From: Desulfarculaceae bacterium
GTDB lineage: Bacteria > Desulfobacterota > Desulfobacteria > Desulfobacterales > Desulfobacteraceae
Direction: 5' to 3'
Length of the DNA stretch: 14,372 nt
Assembly: GCA_021737205.1 (NCBI GenBank)
Contig: JAIPEK010000028.1
Location: 1 to 14,372, forward strand
Part shown: positions 1 through 6,645 of the stretch, piece after piece
How the letters are laid out: every line of letters starts with the position of its first letter
Numbering within the stretch: position 1 is the first letter of the stretch
Position numbers and translations under genes: made by a program
Notes under the pieces: generated by a model
The model's database searches: none
What the model saw: the letters and a program-made list of their open reading frames with translations, nothing else
Told to the model about the DNA's origin: nothing

Positions 1-1472
1 GAGATTACGCCGATGTCCGCTTCCCCTTCCGCTCCGTGGATCTGCGGAGGCGGCGCTTCGGTGAGCGCCTGCGCGTGCTTTCGGAACCGTTTTTCGGTCA
101 TGTCCGTGTGGACTTTTCCGTCATAGTTGGGTCTTCCGTGTTCATCATGCTCAAGCCCCGTTGCAAAATACATTCCGCCGGGCGTGCCTGGAATCGTTCT
201 CGGGGATATGCCGGTTTCGGTGATCCGGTACCGCTTGTAATTCTCCAGTTCTTCTTTCTCCGGGGCGATGTTGGCATCCAGAAGGTCCGGGGAAACCGCA
301 TTCGGGATATCAACGTTCCGGATGCTGTTGGAAAGGAAGAAGTCGAGCAGTAACACGACAAGAGTCTGGTATTTTTCGGCAAGATAAAAAGCCAGTGTGG
401 TGGCCTCATAGCAGGACGCCGTGTCCGTGGGCGCAAGCACGATCCGGGGGGAATCCCCGCTGCCGCCGGAGACCGCAATGTCAAAATCGCTCTGTTCGGT
501 TTTGGTGGGCAGTCCCGTGCTGGGTCCGCCCCGCTGGGAATTGACGATCACCGCAGGCACTTCCGCCATAACCGAAAGTCCGGTGAATTCGGTCATCAAA
601 GAAAAGCCCGGCCCCGACGTGGCGGTCATGGCCCTTTTCCCGGCAAAACCGGCCCCGACCACCGCTGCGATGGCGGAAATTTCGTCCTCGGTCTGGAGCA
701 TGATTCCGTCCCGGTCCGGCAGTTCTTTCCCCATGATTTCCATGATTTTGGTGGCCGGCGTGATGGGGTATCCGGCATACAGCTTGATGCCGCTGTCAAC
801 GGCCGCCTTTGCCACGCCCTGGTTGCCGTTGATGATCAGTTTGTCCTTTCGGACCGAGGGGGTAAGTCCCTTGAATGAGTACGGATCCTTCTTTTCGATA
901 TTCTCTTTGGTCCAGGCGTAGCCAAGATCAAACGAATTGACGTTACTGTCGATCACCACCTGCTTCTTTTTGGCGTACCGCTGTTTTATGGAATCGATGA
1001 ACGGTTCCTTTTCAATGTGGAAAAGGGCGGCAAGGGCCCCCAGGGCCACCATGTTCTTTCCTCTGGCGTTGCCTGCGGCCCGGTGGGCAAGCCGGGCCAG
1101 CGGAATACCATAGCTTGTGGTACCGGGTGCGGCCCATCCGGCCACGCTCTGATCCTCTTCATGGTAGTTGGCCGGCTGGCTGTCAAAGATCAGGATGCCT
1201 CCCGTTTTCAGCACGGAAAGCTGGGGGATGGAGTGGCTGTCGTTGAGCGCGATGAGCACATCCGCATATTTGCCCGGGGAAAAGATCTCGTCGGTATTGA
1301 TCCGGGTGTGGGCCACGCATTTGCCGAATCCCCGGATTTCCGCCGGGTAGGAGTCAAACGAGATGATCTCGAAGCCCTGTTCGCTCATGAACCGGCTGAG
1401 GATTTCGCCGGCTGATATGGTTCCTTCTCCCGCACTTCCGCAGATTTCCACTACAATGTCGAGTTCCTTCAT
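1..1472 (-). CDS. 2-oxoacid:acceptor oxidoreductase, gamma-alpha fused subunit (KorA-like), partial at its C-terminus
   Basis: Reading from the ATG at 1472 toward position 1 gives 490 codons without a stop, so the C-terminus lies outside the window. Residues 1-190 match the gamma domain of the pyruvate/2-oxoacid ferredoxin oxidoreductase family, with a glycine-rich GSAGEG at 12-17. From about residue 210 the alpha (pyrimidine-binding) domain follows, with YPITPAT (235-241), TEDEISA (261-267), TSGPGFSLM (285-293) and QRGGPSTG (313-320). The family cleaves 2-oxoacids with TPP and CoA, giving acyl-CoA, CO2 and low-potential electrons, or runs in reverse. TPP and the Fe-S cluster are usually in a separate beta subunit, which I expect just beyond the left edge. 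Fused alphas are usually about 560-620 aa, so roughly 70-130 residues are missing. The start overlaps the upstream stop as ATGA, which suggests translational coupling. Substrate (2-oxoglutarate, branched-chain or other) cannot be fixed; the QRGGPSTGLPT stretch is most KorA-like. Confidence 0.93.
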   Translation of the reverse strand, partial: MKELDIVVEICGSAGEGTISAGEILSRFMSEQGFEIISFDSYPAEIRGFGKCVAHTRINTDEIFSPGKYADVLIALNDSHSIPQLSVLKTGGILIFDSQPANYHEEDQSVAGWAAPGTTSYGIPLARLAHRAAGNARGKNMVALGALAALFHIEKEPFIDSIKQRYAKKKQVVIDSNVNSFDLGYAWTKENIEKKDPYSFKGLTPSVRKDKLIINGNQGVAKAAVDSGIKLYAGYPITPATKIMEIMGKELPDRDGIMLQTEDEISAIAAVVGAGFAGKRAMTATSGPGFSLMTEFTGLSVMAEVPAVIVNSQRGGPSTGLPTKTEQSDFDIAVSGGSGDSPRIVLAPTDTASCYEATTLAFYLAEKYQTLVVLLLDFFLSNSIRNVDIPNAVSPDLLDANIAPEKEELENYKRYRITETGISPRTIPGTPGGMYFATGLEHDEHGRPNYDGKVHTDMTEKRFRKHAQALTEAPPPQIHGAEGEADIGVI

Positions 1473-2527
1473 GAGTGTGTATCCCTGTTTACCGGTTTCC
1501 TTTCCGAAATGTCATCCACATCCTCCCACCAGGAGGTTCTCACCCGGACCCCTTCGAGTTCGAAAAATTTGCGGGGGGCGGGTTCGATTACCCTGTTTTC
1601 CCCCAGAAGGTTCAGTGCGGCTGTTTCTCCCTGGATCACCGCGTTGGGCCAACCCACCGACGTGGCGTAGGTTTTGAGTTTCGGGTTGTAAATCTGGGCG
1701 CAGCTGCCGCAGGCGTATATGTTGTCGATGTTGGTCCTGAGATATTCGTCCACCAGGATGCCGTGATCCATGTCGATGCCCTGGCCTGCGGCAAACGAAA
1801 TATTCGGCACAAGTCCGGGAAAGGCGAACACCATGTCCGCCTGCCGGGCCTCTCCGTTTGCCGTGGTGACGTTGTATGCCCCGTTTTGCGCCGCCACCGA
1901 GGCAGCCTGATCATTGGCCAGGACCTCGATGCCCAGCGGCTCCAGGTTTCTGCATACGGCCGCCGTCATATCCGGTTTCAGCTCGAACGGCCAGAACGCC
2001 TCGGGACAAAGGGTCATGCAGACCTCCTTTTCCATGGCAGCCAGCATTTTCACGAACCGGAATCCCACAAGGTCGCCCCCGATCACGAAAAATTTTTCCG
2101 CTTTGTTCACCGGTTCCTTTTGGGTGATCACGTCCCGAAAGCAGGACAGAAAACTCAGATGATCCGAGAAGGCGCTCATGGACTGGGGCAGGCCGGGCCT
2201 TCCGCCTGCGGCGATGATCAGCCTTGTGTAGCGTACCTTTTCCATATGCCGCAGAAAGATCCGGCTGTTTTCGGGGTCGATCCGTTCGACACACTGGCCG
2301 AGCCGCATCCGGATCCGGTCCGGATCAAGTCCGGTTTCCACCATGAGGTCTTCCTCTTTGACATAGCCTGCAATAAAAGAGGTGAGTTTGTGTTTGTAAT
2401 ACAGCGGGACGCTTTCGTCCGAAATGATCGTGATCCGGGCCTCGGGGTCGTTGGCTTGAAGTATTTCCCCGGCCCGGTTTCCGGACGGTCCGTTCCCGAT
2501 GATCACATAATGATCGTCTGTTGCCAT
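1469..2527 (-). CDS. FAD-dependent pyridine nucleotide-disulfide oxidoreductase-like protein with divergent binding motifs
   Basis: This 352-aa protein has the fold signature of the NAD(P)/FAD-dependent reductases (rubredoxin reductase/NirB type). The N-terminal dinucleotide motif GNGPSG is at 11-16, followed by an acidic strand end near TIISDE. An AAGGRP segment is at 106-111, GLVPN at 238-242, and the late FAD motif is YACGSCA at 271-277. The central NAD(P)H motif reads GGDLVG at 150-155, where GGGxxG is usual, and the late motif has Ser where most relatives have the FAD-ribityl-binding Asp. It has no CxxC redox pair of the disulfide reductase type. It starts at ATG 2527 with GAGGG 5 nt upstream, 28 nt after the GltD-like gene, and ends inside the start of the 2-oxoacid oxidoreductase gene. 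It is probably an electron-transfer partner of that enzyme. The partner and electron acceptor are inference. Confidence 0.88.
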   Translation of the reverse strand: MATDDHYVIIGNGPSGNRAGEILQANDPEARITIISDESVPLYYKHKLTSFIAGYVKEEDLMVETGLDPDRIRMRLGQCVERIDPENSRIFLRHMEKVRYTRLIIAAGGRPGLPQSMSAFSDHLSFLSCFRDVITQKEPVNKAEKFFVIGGDLVGFRFVKMLAAMEKEVCMTLCPEAFWPFELKPDMTAAVCRNLEPLGIEVLANDQAASVAAQNGAYNVTTANGEARQADMVFAFPGLVPNISFAAGQGIDMDHGILVDEYLRTNIDNIYACGSCAQIYNPKLKTYATSVGWPNAVIQGETAALNLLGENRVIEPAPRKFFELEGVRVRTSWWEDVDDISERKPVNRDTHS

Positions 2528-2555
2528 GGTCCCTCTCTATGTTGCGGTTTTCGGG

Positions 2556-4343
2556 TCACTCTTCGATATCCAGCTCTATCAGTTCGGTTTTTGTGACGCT
2601 GATGCAATCCATGGGGCACACCTTGACGCACTGCCCGCAGCGGATGCACCGTTCGTTGTCAATGGCGATGGAGACCGCTTCATTCCAGTTCCGGGTTTCC
2701 CGGTATTCGCCGAATGTACCGTCTTCATTGATCTCCACTTTTGCGATCATTTTTATGCAGTCCTTGGGCGCCACATCAATGCAGGCCGAGCAGTAGATGC
2801 AGGAGAGCGGGTCGATTTCATACTTGAGGTTGCACAGATAACACCGTTTGGCTTCCTCTTCGGCCTGTTCTTCCGTGAATCCGGACTCCACCTCCGCAGT
2901 GGCGGACTTCATCCGTTCGTCAAGATCGAGGGTGTTCATGCCGACCAGCGGGATGAAATCGAAAGACCGGGACCGGTCCGTGGATTCGTGGGGCTCGAGC
3001 CGTACCACTGTTTCCTTGCGCTTTTTGCCGGTGAGGAAACCATCCACCGAATGGGCGCACCGCCTTCCGCCTGCGATGGCGGTGATCACGTCCGAAGAAC
3101 CGGTGACAAAATCCCCTGCGGCAAACAGACCTTCCATTGCACACCCGCTTTCGCAGATATCAGAGCCGTCAAGTGTTTGAGACACATTTGCAGGAGACGG
3201 GGTTTGCCCCAGGGCGGCGATCACCGAATCCGCCGGCAGGAAAAATTCCGAATTTTCGATGGGAACCGTGGTGCGCCAGGGAGGCCGGTCCATGTATTCC
3301 ATTTTCGTGTGGTACAACTCCATCCCTGTAACCTTTCCGTTTTCGGAAACGATCCGTTTGGGCTGGACGAGCCCCTGGGTCCTGATCCCTTCGAAGTCGG
3401 CCTCGTGTTTTTCATGTTCGTCCACCCGCATGTACTCCACGGTCTTGCGCATGGTGATCCGCACGTCCGACGCCCCGAGCCTCACCGACGACCGGGCGCA
3501 GTCCACGGCGGTAAATCCTCCCCCGATGACAAGGACTTTATTGCCTACAAACGGTTTTTCTCCGGCGTTCACCGCCTTCATGAAATCAAGTCCGTTGTAG
3601 ACCTGCTCGAGGTTTTCCCCTTCGATGCCGAGACTCCGGGGTGCAGTGCATCCGGCGGTGACCACCACGGCGTCGTGGTCTTTTGAAAGGGATTCTAAAG
3701 AAATGTCCTTTCCGATTTTTGTGCCGGTTTTGAGCGTGACCCCCAGCCGGAGGATGTTCTCGATTTCCAGCATCAGAATATCCCTGGGAAGGCGGAACTC
3801 GGGGATTCCGTACATGAGCATGCCCCCGGGTTTTTTTTCGCTTTCGTACAAAGAGACCCGATGACCGAGAAGGGTGAGTTCATGGGCCGCTGCAAGTCCT
3901 GCAGGACCGGAGCCCACAACGGCCACGCTCTTTCCGGAAGGGGCGTAAAAACCTTCAATGATCCGGTGCATGGGCGATTTGAGATCCGCACACGCCCTTT
4001 TCAGGTGGCAGATGGCCACGGAATCCCCTTCATCCGGCGATCCGTGGCGGCAGGCCTGTTCGCACGGGCGGCTGCAGATCCGCCCCAGGACGCCGGGCAG
4101 GATGTTGCAGATCCGGTTGAGCTCGTACGCCCGCCCGTACCGCTTTTCGTATATGCAGCGGATATATCCGGGAATGTTCGTGGCTGCCGGGCAGGCCGCC
4201 TGACAGGGAATACTTTTGGCCACCTGGCCGAAATCCCGGGCATCGGAGGAATAAATTATCTGTTTGAGGGACCGGGCGCTGTAGGTTTTGTCCTCCCTCT
4301 GTGACAGTTTTACGGTTTTGCGGTACAGATCATTTTTTTTCAA
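2556..4343 (-). CDS. GltD-like FAD/NAD(P) oxidoreductase with N- and C-terminal iron-sulfur domains
   Basis: The 595-aa protein has three parts. Residues 40-120 hold the cysteine-rich helical domain of glutamate synthase small subunits and dihydropyrimidine dehydrogenase (C47, C51, C79, C90, C94, C98). Residues 138-445 form a flavoprotein core with GSGPAG (144-149), a second dinucleotide motif GGGFTA (274-279) and AAGD (408-411). Residues 500-580 form a ferredoxin-like tail with RCYLC (500-504), C515/C518/C521 and a complete C566-C569-C572-C576P set. The first set has Ala525 where CxxCxxCxxxCP would put the fourth Cys. Such proteins link NAD(P)H to Fe-S carriers (GOGAT small subunit, NfnB). 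As first gene of this operon it probably connects the 2-oxoacid oxidoreductase to NAD(P)H. Glutamate synthase proper is unlikely, as no large subunit is seen. The start is TTG at 4343: AGGGGG lies 6 nt upstream, and the nearby ATG in the A8 run is out of frame. Confidence 0.9.
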   Translation of the reverse strand: MKKNDLYRKTVKLSQREDKTYSARSLKQIIYSSDARDFGQVAKSIPCQAACPAATNIPGYIRCIYEKRYGRAYELNRICNILPGVLGRICSRPCEQACRHGSPDEGDSVAICHLKRACADLKSPMHRIIEGFYAPSGKSVAVVGSGPAGLAAAHELTLLGHRVSLYESEKKPGGMLMYGIPEFRLPRDILMLEIENILRLGVTLKTGTKIGKDISLESLSKDHDAVVVTAGCTAPRSLGIEGENLEQVYNGLDFMKAVNAGEKPFVGNKVLVIGGGFTAVDCARSSVRLGASDVRITMRKTVEYMRVDEHEKHEADFEGIRTQGLVQPKRIVSENGKVTGMELYHTKMEYMDRPPWRTTVPIENSEFFLPADSVIAALGQTPSPANVSQTLDGSDICESGCAMEGLFAAGDFVTGSSDVITAIAGGRRCAHSVDGFLTGKKRKETVVRLEPHESTDRSRSFDFIPLVGMNTLDLDERMKSATAEVESGFTEEQAEEEAKRCYLCNLKYEIDPLSCIYCSACIDVAPKDCIKMIAKVEINEDGTFGEYRETRNWNEAVSIAIDNERCIRCGQCVKVCPMDCISVTKTELIELDIEE

Positions 4344-4400
4344 CTTCGGCCCCCTGGCTTTATTTTGGCAAAACGGAGCAACAAAAAGAAATGTTCCTCC

Positions 4401-4428
4401 ATCTTAGACCATGTGGCGGCAGAGTCAA
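4401..4428 (-). promoter_or_regulatory. Candidate sigma70-type promoter for the redox operon
   Basis: Read on the minus strand, TTGACT (4428-4423) is separated by 16 nt from TAAGAT (4406-4401). The -35 matches consensus at 5 of 6 positions and the -10 at 4 of 6. Transcription would begin near 4394, leaving a leader of about 50 nt before the TTG start at 4343. Position and spacing are directly visible; activity is inferred. Confidence 0.45.
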
Positions 4429-4460
4429 GGCCGGTGTTGCAAAAATCAAGAGCAATTGTA

Positions 4461-4491
4461 TGAAAAAATCCTTGCATTTTTTTCCGCAAGG
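4461..4491 (-). terminator. Terminator-like hairpin upstream of the redox operon
   Basis: CCTTGC (4470-4475) and GCAAGG (4486-4491) form a perfect 6-bp stem with a 10-nt loop. On the minus strand it is followed by ATTTTTTC, which fits a weak intrinsic terminator. It lies between the two divergent promoter candidates, so it could stop antisense transcription before it reaches the redox operon. On the plus strand there is no U-tract after it. The loop is A-rich and the stem short, so the call is tentative. Confidence 0.3.
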
Positions 4492-4507
4492 GTTCATAAA
4501 TATCGGT

Positions 4508-4535
4508 TTGCGGAATAATCCATATGAAATAAAAT
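4508..4535 (+). promoter_or_regulatory. Candidate promoter for typA
   Basis: TTGCGG (4508-4513) is followed after 16 nt by TAAAAT (4530-4535). The -10 matches consensus at 5 of 6 positions; the -35 is weaker. The transcript would carry a leader of about 100 nt containing the inverted repeat at 4568-4621 before the typA start. Confidence 0.35.
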
Positions 4536-4567
4536 AAACGACTAAGCCCTTGTCGGCAAAACAAACC

Positions 4568-4621
4568 AAGAAACTTGAACAAGGGAGGTTCTTGTTTCCA
4601 GTTTCCAGTCTCAAGTTTCTT
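4568..4621. repeat. Intergenic inverted repeat with a tandem heptamer, in the typA leader
   Basis: The arms AAGAAACTTGA (4568-4578) and TCAAGTTTCTT (4611-4621) are perfect 11-bp reverse complements. Nested inside is a second pair, AACAAG (4578-4583) and CTTGTT (4591-4596). Between inner and outer right arms lies a perfect tandem heptamer, GTTTCCA at 4594-4600 and again at 4601-4607. A GGGAGG stretch (4583-4588) sits in the inner loop. If transcribed, the structure would lie about 20 nt upstream of the typA start codon, close to its ribosome binding site. It may be a short intergenic repeat element rather than a dedicated regulator. Confidence 0.6.
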
Positions 4622-4642
4622 GTAAAACCCATAGGAAAAAGT

Positions 4643-6451
4643 ATGACTCAAAAAGCGGAAAACGGGCGAATCCGGAATATTGCCATCATCGCCCATGTCG
4701 ATCACGGCAAGACTACGCTGGTGGACGCCATGTTTAAACAGAGCGGCGTGTTCCGGGAAGGAAAGGAAATCGACGAGCGGATCATGGACTCCATGGATCT
4801 CGAGCGGGAAAGGGGCATCACCATTGCCGCCAAGAACTGTTCTGTGATCTGGGAGGGCATCAAGACCAATATCCTGGACACCCCCGGCCATGCCGATTTC
4901 GGTGCCGAAGTGGAGCGGGCGCTGTCCATGGTGGAAGGGGCGATCCTCCTGGTGGACGCCTCGGAAGGACCGTTGCCCCAGACCCGGTTCGTACTCAAAA
5001 AAGCACTTCAGGCCAATCTCAAGATCATCACGGTCATCAACAAGATCGACCGGGCGGATGCCCGGATTCAGGAGGTGCTGGACGAAATCTATGATCTCTT
5101 CATCGATCTGGATGCAACAGACGAACAGATCGATTTTCCCGTTCTCTACGCCATAGGGCGGGACGGTCTTGCCAAAAGGGAAATGGAAGACGACTCAAAG
5201 GATCTCCAACCGCTTTTTGAAACGATCCTCGACTTTATACCGCCGCCGGTGTACAAAGAAAACGAACCTTTCCAGATGCTGGTATCGGACCTGGGTCATT
5301 CCGACTACACGGGCAGGCTTGCCATCGGCAAGATCGCCAACGGACAGGTTTCCTCCAAGGACGAGCTTGTGCTCATCGGGAAGGAGGGCACACCGAAATC
5401 CATACGGATTTCCAGTCTCCAGCTCTACCAGGGAACCGTACTGGCGGTCGCCCCCAGTGCCGAACCCGGAGATATCGCAGTGGTGTCCGGCACCGACGAA
5501 TTCGAGATCGGGGATACCATCTGTACAAAAGAGCAGCCGAAACCCCTGCCCCGGATCACGGTGGATGAACCCACGGTTTCCATGCGGTTTACCATCAGCG
5601 ATTCCCCTTTTTCCGGCATGGAAGGAAAGCTGGTCCAGTCCAGCCGGATCCGTGAGCGGCTGGAGAAGGAAGCGCTGGCCAACGTGGCCGTTTCGGTTGA
5701 GGATTCCCGTGAAAAAGGGGTTTTCATCGTCAAGGGCAGGGGAGAGTTCCAGATGGCCATCCTGGTGGAAACCATGCGCCGGGAGGGATTCGAGCTTTGT
5801 GTGGGCAGACCCGAGGTGATCTACAAAACCGGCCCGAAAGGAGAAACCCTGGAGCCTGTGGAAACCCTGTATGTGGACTGCGACGAGGAATTCACCGGCG
5901 TGGTCACGGAAAAACTCTCCATCAGAAAAGGGCGTCTCACAAACCTGGTCAACCGGCGGGGAATGGTGGCCATGGAATTTTCCGTGCCGTCGCGGGCGCT
6001 GATCGGGTACCGGGACGAATTTCTCACCGATACCAAGGGAACCGGGATCATGAACGCCATATTCGAAGGGTATGAGCCGTACCGGGGGGATTTTCCAACC
6101 CGCCGCACCGGCTCTCTGATCTCGGACCGCAAGGGCAGGGCCGTTCCTTATGCCCTGTATAACCTGGAGCCCCGGGGCCGGCTGGTCATCAGCCCCGGCA
6201 CGCCGGTGTACAAAGGCATGATCATCGGAGAGCACTCCAAGCACAACGATCTCGAGGTCAACCCGTGCAAGGAGAAGAAACTCACCAACATGCGGGCGTC
6301 CGGCAAGGACGACAGCACCGTATGCGCCCCTGTCAAGCCGCTGACCCTGGAACACGCGCTCAATTTTCTCAACGAGGATGAAATGGTGGAAGTGACCCCC
6401 AAGTCCATACGGATCAGAAAACGTGACCTGCACGGGTCAAGGAAATTGTAG
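4643..6451 (+). CDS. typA: Ribosome-associated GTPase TypA/BipA
   Basis: This translational GTPase is related to EF-G and LepA. It binds the 70S ribosome and in studied bacteria supports 50S assembly and growth under stress or cold. From ATG 4643 the protein is 602 aa, close to the usual 600-615. Visible G motifs are AHVDHGKTT (17-25), the switch region ERERGITI (54-61), DTPGH (79-83) and NKID (133-136). After the beta-barrel domain come the EF-G III/V-like regions and the TypA-specific C-terminal domain, ending in PKSIRIRKR plus a short tail. I chose 4643 because AGGA lies 7-8 nt upstream and the protein then begins just before the GTPase domain. An in-frame TTG at 4550 would add 31 residues encoded through the inverted repeat, which is not credible. 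The stop codon TAG (6449-6451) falls in the left arm of the palindromic element between the convergent genes. Confidence 0.96.
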   Translation: MTQKAENGRIRNIAIIAHVDHGKTTLVDAMFKQSGVFREGKEIDERIMDSMDLERERGITIAAKNCSVIWEGIKTNILDTPGHADFGAEVERALSMVEGAILLVDASEGPLPQTRFVLKKALQANLKIITVINKIDRADARIQEVLDEIYDLFIDLDATDEQIDFPVLYAIGRDGLAKREMEDDSKDLQPLFETILDFIPPPVYKENEPFQMLVSDLGHSDYTGRLAIGKIANGQVSSKDELVLIGKEGTPKSIRISSLQLYQGTVLAVAPSAEPGDIAVVSGTDEFEIGDTICTKEQPKPLPRITVDEPTVSMRFTISDSPFSGMEGKLVQSSRIRERLEKEALANVAVSVEDSREKGVFIVKGRGEFQMAILVETMRREGFELCVGRPEVIYKTGPKGETLEPVETLYVDCDEEFTGVVTEKLSIRKGRLTNLVNRRGMVAMEFSVPSRALIGYRDEFLTDTKGTGIMNAIFEGYEPYRGDFPTRRTGSLISDRKGRAVPYALYNLEPRGRLVISPGTPVYKGMIIGEHSKHNDLEVNPCKEKKLTNMRASGKDDSTVCAPVKPLTLEHALNFLNEDEMVEVTPKSIRIRKRDLHGSRKL

Positions 6452-6645
6452 GTGTTAGGTAACCGTTCACGGTTATCGGTTCACAGTTCAAGGTTTTTCC
6501 AATGAACTATGCAACAATTGAAGGATTTTGGATATTGATTTCAACTCTTGAATAAATTCTTTCGCATCTAAATCTTCAAATACCTTCGTTTTTTAACCGT
6601 GAACCGACAACTGTAAACCGTGAACGGTTACTAATCACCTAACCA
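6449..6645. repeat. Palindromic MITE-like element between convergent genes
   Basis: The two ends are long imperfect inverted repeats. The core TAACCGTTCACGGTT (6460-6474) is exactly reverse-complementary to 6616-6630. Outside it, TAGGTGTTAGG (6449-6459) pairs with 6631-6643 allowing two single-base indels. Inside it, TCGGTTCACAGTT (6476-6488) pairs with 6595-6607 with one mismatch; a 7-nt insertion lies in the right arm. The arms are made of repeated CGGTTCA-like units, and each core can itself fold (AACCG/CGGTT). About 100 bp of AT-rich sequence lies between the arms. The left arm holds the typA stop codon and the right arm holds the last codons and stop of the moeA-PBP gene. No transposase or clear target duplication is visible. 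It may also serve as a bidirectional transcript end, although no good U-tract follows the arms. Confidence 0.7.
6488..6592 (-). pseudogene. Coding-like remnant inside the palindromic element (possible four-helix-bundle protein C-terminus)
   Basis: Between an in-frame TAA (6595-6593) and a TGA (6490-6488) the minus strand reads 34 codons with no ATG or GTG start. The peptide contains VFEDLDAKEFIQELKS followed by ISKILQLLHSSLEKP. It is amphipathic, helical in character and lysine/glutamate rich, and its codons are AT-rich, unlike the GC-rich genes on both sides. It resembles the final helix of the four-helix-bundle proteins encoded in 23S rRNA intervening sequences, but this is from memory and only by pattern. 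It could also be chance in AT-rich DNA. No ribosome binding site was seen. Confidence 0.25.

Noticed and set aside
1475..3686. Long plus-strand open frames opposite the redox operon (373 and 386 codons)
   Set aside because: They lie antisense to genes with clear family motifs, overlap each other, and their content (His, Arg, Pro, Phe rich) is typical of the reverse frame of GC-rich codons.
4550..4642. In-frame TTG start giving TypA 31 more residues
   Set aside because: The added stretch is encoded by the inverted repeat, lacks a ribosome binding site at the TTG, and is not part of the family; the ATG at 4643 has one and gives the normal length.
4340..4891. 183-codon minus-strand frame spanning the typA leader and start
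   Set aside because: It crosses both promoter candidates and the typA GTPase domain; no domain is recognisable.
5195..6433. 412-codon minus-strand frame inside typA
   Set aside because: It is a shadow of typA codon bias; it has no recognisable domain and sits wholly within a conserved gene.
6502..6555. Small 17-codon plus-strand frame starting with ATG in the palindrome centre
   Set aside because: No ribosome binding site, too short, and it lies opposite the better coding-like minus frame.
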